Shown here: positions 36,365 through 46,267 of the stretch, one piece after another
Position numbering within the stretch: position 1 is the first letter of the stretch
How the letters are laid out: the number at the start of each line of letters is the position of its first letter
Assembly (NCBI GenBank): GCA_031399065.1
Contig: JANNOM010000111.1
Location: 14,509-78,508, forward strand
Reading direction: 5' to 3'
Source: JADCRZ01 sp031399065
GTDB lineage: Bacteria; Bacteroidota; Bacteroidia; Chitinophagales; Chitinophagaceae
Length of the DNA stretch: 64,000 nt
Notes under the pieces: model-generated
Told to the model about the DNA's origin: nothing
Database searches by the model: none
The model's input: the letters and a program-made list of their open reading frames with translations, nothing else
Program-made: the position numbers and the translations under genes

Positions 36365-37573
36365 TTATATCGATTCTGCTAATTCCCTTTCGATGGCCAA
36401 TGCTACGCCGCGCAATTCTGCCAGTCCTCTCAGCCTGCCGATGGCCGAATAGCCAGGATAAGATTTTTTTGTAAGATCATCCAGCATTACATGCCCGTGA
36501 TCGGGTCGCATGGGTATTGACTCCACCCCGTCTTTCGCATCCATTCTTCTTTTTTGTTCCATAATAATCTCTTTAATGATCGCATACATATCCGCATCGC
36601 CTGCAAGGTGATTGGCTTCAAAAAAATTACAGGTACCGGGTTCTTTTTTTACCGACCTTAAATGGAGGAAGTGAATTTTAGCGGCAAATTTTTTTAGCAT
36701 TGCTGGCAAGTCATTATCGGCCCTTGCTCCCAAAGATCCGGTACAAAAAGTAATACCGTTGGCAGGTGAATCAATAGCCTCAATTACTTTTTGAAGGTCC
36801 TGTGCTGTGCTTACTATGCGCGGCAATCCCAATAGGGGAAATGGCGGATCATCCGGGTGAATGCTCAACCTCGATCCTACTTCCTCTGCCACCGGAACTA
36901 CAGCGCGTAAAAAGTGATATAGATTCTCCCGCAGCTTGTGTTCGCCAATATCCTGTTTATAGGTCAGTAGTATTTTTTTGAATGCTTCCAATTGAAAACG
37001 TTCGCCTGTACCGGGCAGTCCCATCAGGATGGAATTTTTGATATGTTCAATAACGCCTGCTTTGGAATTTTCAAATTTGTTCCGGACTCTTTTTACCAGT
37101 TCCTGTTCATAACCCTTTTCAGCATCGGCGCGTTTTAAAATGCAGATATCGAAGAGGGCAATATCTTCCCATACAAACCTAAGTGCCAGCGAACCATCCG
37201 GCATTGGGTAACTTATATCTGTCCTCGTCCAGTCCAGCACAGGCATAAAATTATAACAGATGGTATGTATGCCACAGGCAGCGAGATTACGGATTGTCTG
37301 CTGAAAAGCAGCTATGTGTTTTTCGCGGCTTGGTAAGCCCCGTTTGATATCATCGTGTATCAACACGCTTTCTACCACGGCCCAATGCAATGGAACCAGT
37401 CGATCATTGTCTGCTGCAATGATGCGCTGCCGTTCCTGGATATCTTCTACACTCCACACTACACCTGCGGAGTGCTGGTGCAGGGAAGTAACCACACCCG
37501 TGCAACCAGCCTGTCTTATAGCGTCTAAACTAACCTCATCTTGCGGACCGAACCACCGCATTGTATGTACCAT
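36365..37573 (-). CDS. uxuA: mannonate dehydratase
   Basis: 402 residues, the full family length. It catalyses D-mannonate to 2-keto-3-deoxy-D-gluconate, the third step of the isomerase route for glucuronate. Family landmarks: MRWFGPQDEVSLDAIRQAGCTGVVTSLHQ at the start, HWAVVESVLIHDDIK (near 65), SIHPDDPPFPLLGLPRIVST (near 240), ITFCTGSLGARADND (near 280), HLRSVKKEPGTCNFFEANHLAGDADMY (near 320) and RPDHGHVM (near 355), supplying metal and catalytic residues. It is embedded in the PUL between an SDR and an SMP-30 lactonase, showing that the glycan releases a uronic acid. Confidence 0.95.
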   Translation of the reverse strand: MVHTMRWFGPQDEVSLDAIRQAGCTGVVTSLHQHSAGVVWSVEDIQERQRIIAADNDRLVPLHWAVVESVLIHDDIKRGLPSREKHIAAFQQTIRNLAACGIHTICYNFMPVLDWTRTDISYPMPDGSLALRFVWEDIALFDICILKRADAEKGYEQELVKRVRNKFENSKAGVIEHIKNSILMGLPGTGERFQLEAFKKILLTYKQDIGEHKLRENLYHFLRAVVPVAEEVGSRLSIHPDDPPFPLLGLPRIVSTAQDLQKVIEAIDSPANGITFCTGSLGARADNDLPAMLKKFAAKIHFLHLRSVKKEPGTCNFFEANHLAGDADMYAIIKEIIMEQKRRMDAKDGVESIPMRPDHGHVMLDDLTKKSYPGYSAIGRLRGLAELRGVALAIERELAESI

Positions 37574-37648
37574 GGGTATTGTGTTTATTTCATACTGCCT
37601 AATTTAATTAAACCAGCCGGCTGACCATTTACCATTTGCCATTAGCAT

Positions 37649-38482
37649 TCAAAATTTGTTTTTTTCTTTTAAACTACTCTCCACACCATTCAATTTTTTC
37701 TTTTGCTCTTCCTTCACGCTGCCGGGAATTCCCACTCCAATACCGCCGTCGATCCTGAATGACTGGCCAGTGATAAATGCAGCTTTGGGAGAACATAGGT
37801 ATACCACGAGATCGGCGATTTCCCCCGGCTGTGCTACTCGTTTTACCAGGTGCATGTCAACACTTTCCTGTTCTATCAACCGGGGATCAGCGGCCTGCGC
37901 CCAGGAGTCTAACACCATTGGCGTGTACACCGTACCCGGGCATACCGCTACGCACCTTACCGATGGTGCAAAATCCACTGCTACCGATCGGGTAAAACCC
38001 AGGAGTGCTGTTTTCGCCGTTACATAATGCACCGCATTGGCAGTAGCGACAAATGATTGCACCGAAGCAACATTTACAATACATCCGCCACCACCCCGCA
38101 TTATGATCGGAAGGCAGTATTTAGTGCAGAGAAAGTATGATTTCAAGTTGGTATCCATCACCAGATCCCACTCTTCCTCCGTACAGTGAATTGCGTTGGA
38201 ATACCGTTGAATACCGGCATTGTTTACCAGGAAATCAATTCGGCCAAAATGGGCTTCACATTCGTTTACTGCCCGTTGCACGGCTGCTGCCTTAGAAACA
38301 TCCGCTTCGATGAAAAGCAGCTCGTCTTTAGAAAAATCTCTTTGTATGGCTTCCCCGGCTATAACATCCACATCTACTATGCAGGCATTTATTCCATCTG
38401 CGATAAACGCTTTTGCCACTGCCAGTCCTATGCCCTTAGCGCCTCCGCTTATAAAGGCTGTTTGTTTATGTTGTTCGCTCAT
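37649..38482 (-). CDS. SDR family dehydrogenase, likely sugar-acid type
   Basis: 277 residues with every classical SDR element: SGGAKGIGLAVAKAF (residues 12-26), NNAGIQ (near 89), VNVASVQSF (near 140), catalytic YVTAK (Tyr-x-x-x-Lys near 155) and CPGTVYTPMVLDSW afterwards. Immediately upstream of mannonate dehydratase, it may be the NAD-linked fructuronate reductase or a 2-keto-3-deoxygluconate dehydrogenase-type enzyme. That is inference from position, because no canonical UxuB is present in the cluster. Soluble, cytosolic. Confidence 0.85.
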   Translation of the reverse strand: MSEQHKQTAFISGGAKGIGLAVAKAFIADGINACIVDVDVIAGEAIQRDFSKDELLFIEADVSKAAAVQRAVNECEAHFGRIDFLVNNAGIQRYSNAIHCTEEEWDLVMDTNLKSYFLCTKYCLPIIMRGGGGCIVNVASVQSFVATANAVHYVTAKTALLGFTRSVAVDFAPSVRCVAVCPGTVYTPMVLDSWAQAADPRLIEQESVDMHLVKRVAQPGEIADLVVYLCSPKAAFITGQSFRIDGGIGVGIPGSVKEEQKKKLNGVESSLKEKNKF

Positions 38483-38552
38483 ACATGTAATATTTATTAT
38501 CTAATTTTAAACACCCCAAAAAATCCTTTGCGGGATCTTTTCGCAGATGATG

Positions 38553-38972
38553 CTACAGCAGATTGTCCGTCCAGTAGCAGGTGGCATTTACCGTATTCAA
38601 TGCACCTGCAAATAAATGCCGGTGATGCTTCAATTTTTCGCTGCCGGCACCTTCCTGCCGAAATAGTTTATCCATCTCCGGGTTGCAGTCTCCAAAATTA
38701 AAATGGTGCTTTTTCTGTACAAGTTCCATCGGCATATTCGCCAGGGGCTTTCCCCGGGTATTTAATAATTGAATTTCCGCATCCGACATGCGTATCAGTT
38801 TGATATCCGCCCTTGCTTTGGCAAGTACATCTTCGTTACTACTTCTTTGTTCTTTCAGCCATTCCCGCCTGCGGGGGGAAATCCCCCTGCTATCTGCCAA
38901 TAACCATTGAGGTAAAAGGGCGAATGCCAGGCCCGAAGAAGTATGCGTAATAAATTGCCTTCGGTTATTCAT
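38553..38972 (-). pseudogene. truncated GH10-like secreted protein
   Basis: 139 residues. A leader (MNNRRQFITHTSSGLAFALL) precedes the N-terminal part of a family usually over 500 residues long: KARADIKLIRMSDAEIQLLNTRGKPLANMPMELVQKKHHFNFGDCNPEMDKLFRQ, then LKHHRHLFAGALNTVNATCYW, which in full-length homologues continues into a GH10-like catalytic barrel. The frame ends at a stop right after CYWTDNLL, the remaining barrel is absent, and an SDR starts 70 bases later. It is a deletion remnant inside the PUL and cannot be catalytically active. Confidence 0.7.
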
Positions 38973-38979
38973 GTTGATA

Positions 38980-40719
38980 TCAATATTTAAGTTCAGGAAA
39001 ATAGAACGCCTGTACCTTGCCCAGTAATTTTACACCATTGTACAACCCGCTGTAGGTACCGTTCCATTTTTCACCGCTACGTATTAAGCGGATCGTATAT
39101 ACTCCTCTTCCCTCCGGTATGGCAGCATCGATAGTTGGGTTAGCCGCAAAATCAACCTTTATTTGTAAATCCATTTGACTGCCTTTCAAGGCATACTTTA
39201 CCACGTTGCCTTTCATCTTCCAGCCATATACAGGGGATAAAGCTTTGGCAGATGCCATTTCAAGCCGCAGCGGCTGATTCCATCCTGACCGTAAAGAATC
39301 GAAGAGTAAAATCATTTCGCCATCGTTTATATCTGCCCATTTCCACTCCCCTCCATGGGCATGCATCCTTAACGTATCGAGTTGGGGTATTAATTTTTCA
39401 TGTGCTTCCTTATGCATATCCAGTTCGTCATTGTAATTTACCACACCATCATAAAAACGATCATTAGTGGATATATCCTGTACCCATCTGTACCAGGTAA
39501 ATCCAACAATACCATCATGCAAAGCAGCATGCTGCAACGTGTTACTACCGGCCCTGAACATTCGTTCTTTTACCGGCAATGGCTTACTGACTTCACCGGC
39601 AAACGGAATATGCTTGAACAAGTCTGTATTCCAACTTATTTCGCCGATCAGCAGCGGAAGCCGGGTATATTGGTACAGGGTATCGTACCGTTCATATAAA
39701 GTAGGCCGGTAATTATTTACAGAAATTACATCCGTAAATGGTTTAATAGCATCTAACACATAGATTGGTGGCGGTGCGCCAAACCGGCAGCCTAATATCA
39801 AATGATTAGGATCGTATCGTTTAATTAGTTGATGTGCAATGGAAAAATAACGTGTTGCATATAATTTGGAAAAAGCTTCTGCATCTGCATCATACATCTT
39901 ATTGCTGATCGCTATTTTCCCTTCATTTATTCTTTTGATATCCTGTATCGTTTTGACTGGTACTCCCCAGGAGGTGGAAAGCTTTTCAAATGAGTCGCCG
40001 TATCTGCTTAATAAAAATGACCAGGCCGCTTTACAGGCAGCCCTGGACGTATCCATCCCCAATACCAAACGCAACAAAGACAAATCAAACTGTCCGGCAT
40101 TAAATCCAAGGTCAAAACCTGTATCATCCGTTTTACCAAAGCCAATCTCATTATCCGTAAAATAGCCTACCAGATCTTTTGAATACCGCAAGGGCGTACA
40201 CAGTGCCCTCGCCTTGCTATCTGCATTAACCATCCAGGAAGAATCAAAAATATCGGGCAACCCCACCCTGTTGGAAGCAGAAGGTAAAAACGGGGGTTCC
40301 TTAAAAAATTCTATTATTTCAGTAAATGGCATACCCTTGTTAAAAAACTCTTCGGTACTCCATGCCCCAAGTGCATTAAAACCCAGCGAACGAAGAGTAT
40401 TGAGCGAGGCATTCACAAAAGCATCAGGGCTTTCCTGATAGTTATATTTTTGATCGACGGTGCCGGCATATTTACCTGGCTTGGCTCTTCTGCCACCTGC
40501 CGTACCGGCACGGTTTACGGCACAGACGCCTTTATAATAAAACGGCTGATTATCGGCCTTAACAAACCACCATTGTCCCCTGTTGGTTTTAACCACCCTG
40601 AAAAAACCCTCCGTCCCTTTTGCTGAACTCCAGTCAAAATCGACCGATTGCGCGATAGTAGCATATATAGTCCCCCATAAAAAATACAGGCAAAAAAGAA
40701 TTTTTGAATATTTTATCAT
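38980..40719 (-). CDS. secreted agarase-like glycoside hydrolase (GH-A clan)
   Basis: 579 residues from the ATG at 40719, which starts the leader MIKYSKILFCLYFLWGTIYATIAQ. Two ATGs upstream overlap the preceding gene. FFRVVKTNRGQWWFVKADNQPFYYKGVCAV is the typical start of GH50/GH86-like agarases. The acid/base glutamate is likely in YFTDNEIGFG (near residue 191) and the nucleophile glutamate in LLIGEISWN (near 365). A C-terminal beta-sandwich covers the last 130 residues. It should hydrolyse a galactan-type backbone outside the inner membrane. The exact family cannot be fixed without a profile search. Confidence 0.65.
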   Translation of the reverse strand: MIKYSKILFCLYFLWGTIYATIAQSVDFDWSSAKGTEGFFRVVKTNRGQWWFVKADNQPFYYKGVCAVNRAGTAGGRRAKPGKYAGTVDQKYNYQESPDAFVNASLNTLRSLGFNALGAWSTEEFFNKGMPFTEIIEFFKEPPFLPSASNRVGLPDIFDSSWMVNADSKARALCTPLRYSKDLVGYFTDNEIGFGKTDDTGFDLGFNAGQFDLSLLRLVLGMDTSRAACKAAWSFLLSRYGDSFEKLSTSWGVPVKTIQDIKRINEGKIAISNKMYDADAEAFSKLYATRYFSIAHQLIKRYDPNHLILGCRFGAPPPIYVLDAIKPFTDVISVNNYRPTLYERYDTLYQYTRLPLLIGEISWNTDLFKHIPFAGEVSKPLPVKERMFRAGSNTLQHAALHDGIVGFTWYRWVQDISTNDRFYDGVVNYNDELDMHKEAHEKLIPQLDTLRMHAHGGEWKWADINDGEMILLFDSLRSGWNQPLRLEMASAKALSPVYGWKMKGNVVKYALKGSQMDLQIKVDFAANPTIDAAIPEGRGVYTIRLIRSGEKWNGTYSGLYNGVKLLGKVQAFYFPELKY

Positions 40720-40733
40720 CTTTGTACTTTTTA

Positions 40734-42941
40734 TCATTTTTCTGCTCGTATCCATCTGCCACTATAAGGCTCCAGTTCAATTGCAGCAGGATCGATTTTT
40801 GCACCTGTAAGGGCATCCGTGAATTTTTTATACTGGTATCGCCTGCTGCTGAAAGCCACTTTTTTAAATGGGTCATCATTCAGAAAAAAATAATGATCCG
40901 CCTTTGGGGAAGCTTGCCGGTAAACGATGGCACCCGCGCAGGTATAAGGCGATTTCCAGTTGCCCATCGTATGCTTTAATGTCCATGCCTCCATAAAACC
41001 GCTTTGTTTTCCTTTCATAGAGAAAGAAGCATCCGGGCTGAGGATAACGGCCTGGCCTTTGCCCAGTTTGTTAACAGTAACGGAAGGTTTCCCATTTTGA
41101 AAACGTTCAGCTACCTGCGCTGTATTGGGTTTAATTTCTAATATAAACCCATTAAGCAAATGGTTGCCAATCTTAAAAGGAACATTATTAGAATACTGAA
41201 AATCGGCAATGGTGGCACCGAATATATTTTCGAAGGCAGACCCTTTGCCGGTAGTCAACACTTTTCCCTGCTCATTCCACCAGCCACCCGGTGCATCCAA
41301 TACCAGCCTGCCGCCCCGCTGCACAAATGTTTGCAGCAGAGGAAATAAATCTTCGTTGATACTTACCTGTGCAGGCATATAAATTATTTTGTAGCGCTGC
41401 GCCAGGCCTTTTCGGATATCGGTTGCGGTTACATATTCAAAAGGAATGTTTGCATTAATGAGTGCCCTGCTGATGCCTACCCTTGCCATAACAGGATAGT
41501 TTTTAAAATGGGTTCTGTTGGGGCCAGCTAAAGCCGACCAGATAGCTTCATTATCCCAATTTACAAGTACACCTACATAAGGTTCTTTATGCGCTTTCCA
41601 CAATTCATCGCGGTATAGATCGGCGGCTTTTGCAATATTGCCTGCACGGATAGCGCGGTCACCCGGCTCATTGTTCCGATCCAGCAATGCATATTCGCCG
41701 GATTCCCACCCTGCCCTACGGTAATTCCAGGACCAAAGTCCTGCACCTTTAAAACCTCCTGCCAGGTAAGATAAAAGCAACTGGGTGATTGTTCCGGCAT
41801 TCACTGTATAACCTGCCGTACCTTCCTGACCTTTACGATCCCAACCCTTGCCCCCGCTAAATTGCTGCGGCCCACCGGTGCTTTCCCAGGTAGCCGCCCA
41901 TCCACCCTTAAACCAATCGGTACACAAGGAAGACTGCATATAAATTGGACGGGTAACTTCGTAATCGAGCTCCTCATAATGCCAGGCAAGATGGATAGAC
42001 GGATAGAAAGAACCAATATTTTTCATTGTTTCTGCAATGCCTTCCATATCGGTAGCACGGGAAGCAAAGGGAAGAAAAAGTCCCATCTCGCCACCGGCAC
42101 GTACCGGCTGTTCGGGAAAGTCGCTTTTATTATTTTCTCTGATATTTCTTAAATACATATCTGCTTTAAACCGGAGAATATCTTTTACCCTGCCGTATTC
42201 ATTGCCAACTGAGGGAACTATTTCATCGGTTCCCGCTACGGTTGAAATAAACGGGTCTTTATCAAAATCTTCCCAGGTTTTATAAGGCTTGGATGTAATG
42301 CCCACTTCATATTGGTTCCACGCGGTAGCCAGTTTTTCGATGCTGCCATATTTCTCCTTTATCCATTGCCTGAATAACACGATATCAGTCGTCCTCAGGT
42401 AAGCGTCGGGTTGATGATTGTAATGAAATGTAGAAACCGGCTTTGTTTGTTTCCATTTATCCCAATGCTTCCAAATTACCTTGTTTTGGTGAGCCAGCAT
42501 TGCCGGATGTTTTCTGATTTCCGGCATGGATAGCGTAGCAGGTATAGCCAGTTGTTCCAGCAGTTGCGGTGTAATGGGTTCCCAACCTCCTTCGCCATAC
42601 CAAAACGGTATAATGCCTTCTTCCATAGCGATCCGCAAAATCTCCCTTTCGCTCCACTCTGGCGTAGCCATCGTTTGTTTCAGGTTGGTAAAGCCCAGTT
42701 GTTTCATCATGCGAAAATGCCTACGCATGTCCTGCTCCGTGCACCCGGCCCATGGAAGAAATACCACACCAAAAGGCATAGGAGCAATTTGCTTAAACTT
42801 CTCCTGCATGGGACTCCAATGGAGCTTATCATACACCTCTGTAAGATACTCATCCTGCTGCTGCGCCTGCAAGGCGGCACCTGCATTTAAAAAAAGGATG
42901 GAAAATATGATTTTTTTTATGCCTGAATGAAACCGATTCAT
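40734..42941 (-). CDS. secreted GH42-like hydrolase
   Basis: 735 residues with a signal peptide ending at AALQAQ. The first 430 residues are a TIM barrel of the GH42/GH-A type: FGVVFLPWAGCTEQDMRRHFRMMKQLGFTNLKQTM, VPSVGNEYGRVKD as a candidate acid/base and WAATWESTGGPQQFSGGKGWD as a candidate nucleophile (Glu in WES). Glutamine amidotransferase-like and beta domains follow (PAQVSINEDLFPLLQTFVQRGGRLVLDAPGG), as in GH42 trimerization regions. It ends 14 bases before the agarase-like gene and starts 18 bases after the GH42 gene. Substrate presumably a galactoside-containing oligosaccharide. Confidence 0.7.
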   Translation of the reverse strand: MNRFHSGIKKIIFSILFLNAGAALQAQQQDEYLTEVYDKLHWSPMQEKFKQIAPMPFGVVFLPWAGCTEQDMRRHFRMMKQLGFTNLKQTMATPEWSEREILRIAMEEGIIPFWYGEGGWEPITPQLLEQLAIPATLSMPEIRKHPAMLAHQNKVIWKHWDKWKQTKPVSTFHYNHQPDAYLRTTDIVLFRQWIKEKYGSIEKLATAWNQYEVGITSKPYKTWEDFDKDPFISTVAGTDEIVPSVGNEYGRVKDILRFKADMYLRNIRENNKSDFPEQPVRAGGEMGLFLPFASRATDMEGIAETMKNIGSFYPSIHLAWHYEELDYEVTRPIYMQSSLCTDWFKGGWAATWESTGGPQQFSGGKGWDRKGQEGTAGYTVNAGTITQLLLSYLAGGFKGAGLWSWNYRRAGWESGEYALLDRNNEPGDRAIRAGNIAKAADLYRDELWKAHKEPYVGVLVNWDNEAIWSALAGPNRTHFKNYPVMARVGISRALINANIPFEYVTATDIRKGLAQRYKIIYMPAQVSINEDLFPLLQTFVQRGGRLVLDAPGGWWNEQGKVLTTGKGSAFENIFGATIADFQYSNNVPFKIGNHLLNGFILEIKPNTAQVAERFQNGKPSVTVNKLGKGQAVILSPDASFSMKGKQSGFMEAWTLKHTMGNWKSPYTCAGAIVYRQASPKADHYFFLNDDPFKKVAFSSRRYQYKKFTDALTGAKIDPAAIELEPYSGRWIRAEK

Positions 42942-42959
42942 TGTTTTGCTATTGGCTTT

Positions 42960-45098
42960 TTATTTATGTTTGTCCGTCCATACCGTTACTTTACCAGGCT
43001 GCAATATTTTACTACCCAATAAAATTTTACTGGTATCAGGTATTGGTAGGTTAACTGCTGCTGATGTATAATTAACTCCTATCCAATACCCGTCCCGCCA
43101 GTTTACAAAAACATAATTGGGCAGGTTTAAAATACTTGCTCCGGCCTGCAGATAGATTTTTCTCAATACCTGTTTTTCCATTTCCCCATCGATGCTTTGC
43201 GTACCAAGGTAATATACTGCACCCTTGCCCATCCGATTCTTTACCACCGTTGCCTTACCTGCGTAAAACTGATCGTTAAAAGTAGCCCAGACCTCTGTGC
43301 CTTTTTCCGGAGTCAACTGATCGCCCCATACATTCCATGCATAGCTACTATCGCCCATTTTGACTGTTCCATTCGTCTGCGGGGGCAGATGATCGTATCC
43401 GTCTACTCTCGCACCAATCAGTGGCCATACGGGTTGCTGCAACAGCGTTTCCCATAAATGACCATTACTATCTTTCATACCCGTTCTGCAGGTAAGTACC
43501 AGGTGGCCGCCGGCTTCTGCATACCGTTTCCATTTTTGTATCAGTTGATCGCTGGTCATTTCAAAAGCCGGTGCAATCATAAATGGATATTGCTTCACAT
43601 CAAAGCTGTCTGTTTCCTGTAGAAAAGTAACGGGGGCACCCAGCGTTTTAAGGTTTTCGTAGTAAGTGTAATAATGCTTCCAGCTATCCCATGCAGCATT
43701 GTGTTTACTGGCTTCCATACCCAATAAATTATCCTGCTTCCATAAAAAAGCCGTTGATCTGGACGCGACAGACCTGGGAATTTCTTTATCTATTTTGGGT
43801 TGTGCCGTCAATAAATTAATCTCTTTTATCGCCACCTCATATTCTTTACCTCCAGGAGATATGGTAACACCGTCCGGCTCCATAATTCCTTTGTGAAACT
43901 GTTCGCTGCCAAATAATGGCTGGCGGAAACGGTAGGTACACACAAACCGATCGCCCAGACCAAAGCTGTGCCATATCCACATTCTAACGGCACCAGGCAA
44001 GGGCTGAGCGTTCCAGGTGCCCCAGTTAATCTGACCCGGCTGCAGCTCCATTATCCCGGTATAACCTTTTATAGAGCGAGCCATTTCGCTGGAAAAAGAA
44101 AGTTCCATGCCACTGCCGAGGCGATGAGCAAGGATACCTTTCGGGTAATTTAAAAAAGTACTGAGCAGATACATGGTATGCGCTGCAAAGTCAAGATCAT
44201 TTTTACTTTTAAAAAGATCGACGGAAGGTAAAAATTTATAATAGGCGAAATTAGTGGTAATCCATTGCAGTGGTGAAATACCGGCTTTCAGGAGTTTTGA
44301 CTGAAATTGCAACCCTGCCGCGAGTGCCTCCGCGTTGTACCGCTGAAAATCCAACAAGGCATGCGGATTAATCGTATGTGTTTCCTTTGCATTGGGGATG
44401 CGTATTTGCCCGAAATTGTTGTAGGTATAACTCCAGAAGGCTGCACCCCATGCACTGTTTAAATTACCGATAGAAGCATATTTTTGCCTCAGCCATTTTT
44501 TGAAACCCTCCTGCGCAAATCCCGAATAATCATATAGCCCTTCAAAATGAGGTTCATTATCTATTTGCCATCCCCATACCGCCGGGTGATGGCAATACCG
44601 TTCAATCATTTTATTAACTATCCTCTCAATATATCGCTGGTAAACGGGGTTAGATGCGTTAGAATTCAAGCGAATACCATGTTTTACCTGTATTCCATCT
44701 TCCCCTACAATCAATACCTCCGGATGCTTTTCCGTAAGCCAGACCGGTGGCGCCGCAGATGGTGTACACATCACTACTTTAAGCCCGTATTTTGCAGCCA
44801 GGTTCACACAGGTATCCAGCCAGCCAAAAGTGAATATTCCTTCTTCCGGCTCCAGGCTGGACCAGGCAAATTCAGCGTAATGCGTAAAAGTAAATCCAAT
44901 GCCTGCCATCCGCTTTATATCACGCTCCCACTGATCCCGTTTCCAATGCTCCGGGTAATAATACGCACCCACCGGCATAAGCTGTTTACCGATAGATGGT
45001 AAAACCACCTGCGCCTTTGCTTCTGTACAAAAAAAATGAATGGTCATTATCAAACAGCCTGCAATGTTTAACAACAGTATCATCTGCCGGTGTATCAT
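42960..45098 (-). CDS. GH42 beta-galactosidase-type enzyme
   Basis: 712 residues with a hydrophobic leader (residues 7-30). The GH42 start LMPVGAYYYPEHWKRDQWERDIKRMAGIGFTFTHYAEFAW is clear. Acid/base Glu182 lies in GWQIDNEPHFEG and nucleophile Glu351 in TGIMELQPGQINWGTW. The middle and last thirds carry the trimerization-like domain (YPFMIAPAFEMTSDQLIQKWKRYAEAGGHLVLTCRTG) and a C-terminal beta domain. It probably releases terminal beta-galactose in the periplasm. Its start codon overlaps the stop of the upstream mutarotase-fold gene (ATGA), so translation is coupled. Confidence 0.88.
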   Translation of the reverse strand: MIHRQMILLLNIAGCLIMTIHFFCTEAKAQVVLPSIGKQLMPVGAYYYPEHWKRDQWERDIKRMAGIGFTFTHYAEFAWSSLEPEEGIFTFGWLDTCVNLAAKYGLKVVMCTPSAAPPVWLTEKHPEVLIVGEDGIQVKHGIRLNSNASNPVYQRYIERIVNKMIERYCHHPAVWGWQIDNEPHFEGLYDYSGFAQEGFKKWLRQKYASIGNLNSAWGAAFWSYTYNNFGQIRIPNAKETHTINPHALLDFQRYNAEALAAGLQFQSKLLKAGISPLQWITTNFAYYKFLPSVDLFKSKNDLDFAAHTMYLLSTFLNYPKGILAHRLGSGMELSFSSEMARSIKGYTGIMELQPGQINWGTWNAQPLPGAVRMWIWHSFGLGDRFVCTYRFRQPLFGSEQFHKGIMEPDGVTISPGGKEYEVAIKEINLLTAQPKIDKEIPRSVASRSTAFLWKQDNLLGMEASKHNAAWDSWKHYYTYYENLKTLGAPVTFLQETDSFDVKQYPFMIAPAFEMTSDQLIQKWKRYAEAGGHLVLTCRTGMKDSNGHLWETLLQQPVWPLIGARVDGYDHLPPQTNGTVKMGDSSYAWNVWGDQLTPEKGTEVWATFNDQFYAGKATVVKNRMGKGAVYYLGTQSIDGEMEKQVLRKIYLQAGASILNLPNYVFVNWRDGYWIGVNYTSAAVNLPIPDTSKILLGSKILQPGKVTVWTDKHK

Positions 45099-46246
45099 AA
45101 GGTTAGAGTAGTTGGTATCGTTATGTTTTTGTTTGTCCCTGCTTCCGTTACTATAATATTTTCCCTTGAAACCTTTATAGATTTAACTCCTTTAAAGCCA
45201 GCTGGAATAGATAATAAAAAACAGTAAAATGATTTTTCGAAAGATTCGCCTGCATCCAATACCTGGAAGGATGCGGTGCCGTAAAAACGGCTATTGATAG
45301 CCAGCAATTCCTGGTAAGATTTACCGATACCGGTAGTGCCGAACTCCAGCCCTTTTGCCCATAAACGGTTGTTTTTCCATTGCTGCCAAACATTTACCCA
45401 GGGATATTCGCAGGTTTTCCAGATATAGCCCAACATCAGCTTTTCATTATTATTAGTAGCCGTAATCCACCCGATGCTATCATTGAATATGTGTGTAGAA
45501 ACATAACTAAAGGGAGTAGCTGAAGACTTCAAATCAAACGACTTCCCTGTGCTATCGACCAGGGCATTGGGCCATGTAAATTCAAACCGATATGGATTGG
45601 GATATGACAACGATTGCAAAAACCCTCTACCTGCATTACACTCAATGATAGTGGCTGTATCCAGGAAGGGCGGGCCAATAGTAGCGTGCTGCACTATATT
45701 AAATAGTCTGGCAATAGTAGTGGTTGACCGTACTTGTTCGGTAACCTTAACTACCGGAGATTGTTTATCTATCACAACGTTTCTTTTAATCGTTACCCCA
45801 TCCAGCGGCGCACTGGAATGCATTACCAATTGCTGTTTACTTATTTGCCTGTCCATTTGCCAGCAGTTATTTCCTGACTGTCCATTGTGCGGTACGCCTG
45901 CTTTTATTTCTCCATCGGTAGGCGCGCCCCATCGTCCCACACATAAAAAATGCCCTTTGAATGTGGCCCCCTGCCGGTTATTATCCGGCATGTCCTCCTG
46001 CTGAACTGCCCAGGTGAAAGGATTGATTTTACTGCCGGCCAATTGAAAGTGGATGAAGGCACCACCAAACTGATCAATCCCAAATGAAGCAACCTCATTC
46101 TTCAGATAATATACCTGATTACAAACTACCGCTGGTTTCGATATTAGCTTTGTCATGCTTTGTGCGGCCATATGAATTGCCGGAAGCAAGCATATAATAA
46201 ATATCAATAATTTTTGCATCATAGCCAGACAGATTTGTTTATTCAT
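45095..46246 (-). CDS. secreted galactose-mutarotase-fold protein
   Basis: 383 residues. A signal peptide (QKLLIFIICLLPAIHMAAQ) is followed by a beta-supersandwich of the galactose mutarotase-like type: YYLKNEVASFGIDQFGGAFIHFQLAG, then PLDGVTIKRNVVIDKQSPVVKVTEQV and VNVWQQWKNNRLWAKGLEFGTTGIGKSYQELLAINSRFYG. The WxxxxxRWxGTEFG-like part resembles DUF4432/aldose-epimerase relatives. It may bind or epimerise released sugars, but no active histidine pair can be assigned with confidence. Start could be the ATG at 46219. Overlaps the downstream GH42 gene by 4 bases. Confidence 0.6.
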   Translation of the reverse strand: MNKQICLAMMQKLLIFIICLLPAIHMAAQSMTKLISKPAVVCNQVYYLKNEVASFGIDQFGGAFIHFQLAGSKINPFTWAVQQEDMPDNNRQGATFKGHFLCVGRWGAPTDGEIKAGVPHNGQSGNNCWQMDRQISKQQLVMHSSAPLDGVTIKRNVVIDKQSPVVKVTEQVRSTTTIARLFNIVQHATIGPPFLDTATIIECNAGRGFLQSLSYPNPYRFEFTWPNALVDSTGKSFDLKSSATPFSYVSTHIFNDSIGWITATNNNEKLMLGYIWKTCEYPWVNVWQQWKNNRLWAKGLEFGTTGIGKSYQELLAINSRFYGTASFQVLDAGESFEKSFYCFLLSIPAGFKGVKSIKVSRENIIVTEAGTNKNITIPTTLTL

Positions 46247-46267
46247 GGTCAGTAATAACAGGCCATA

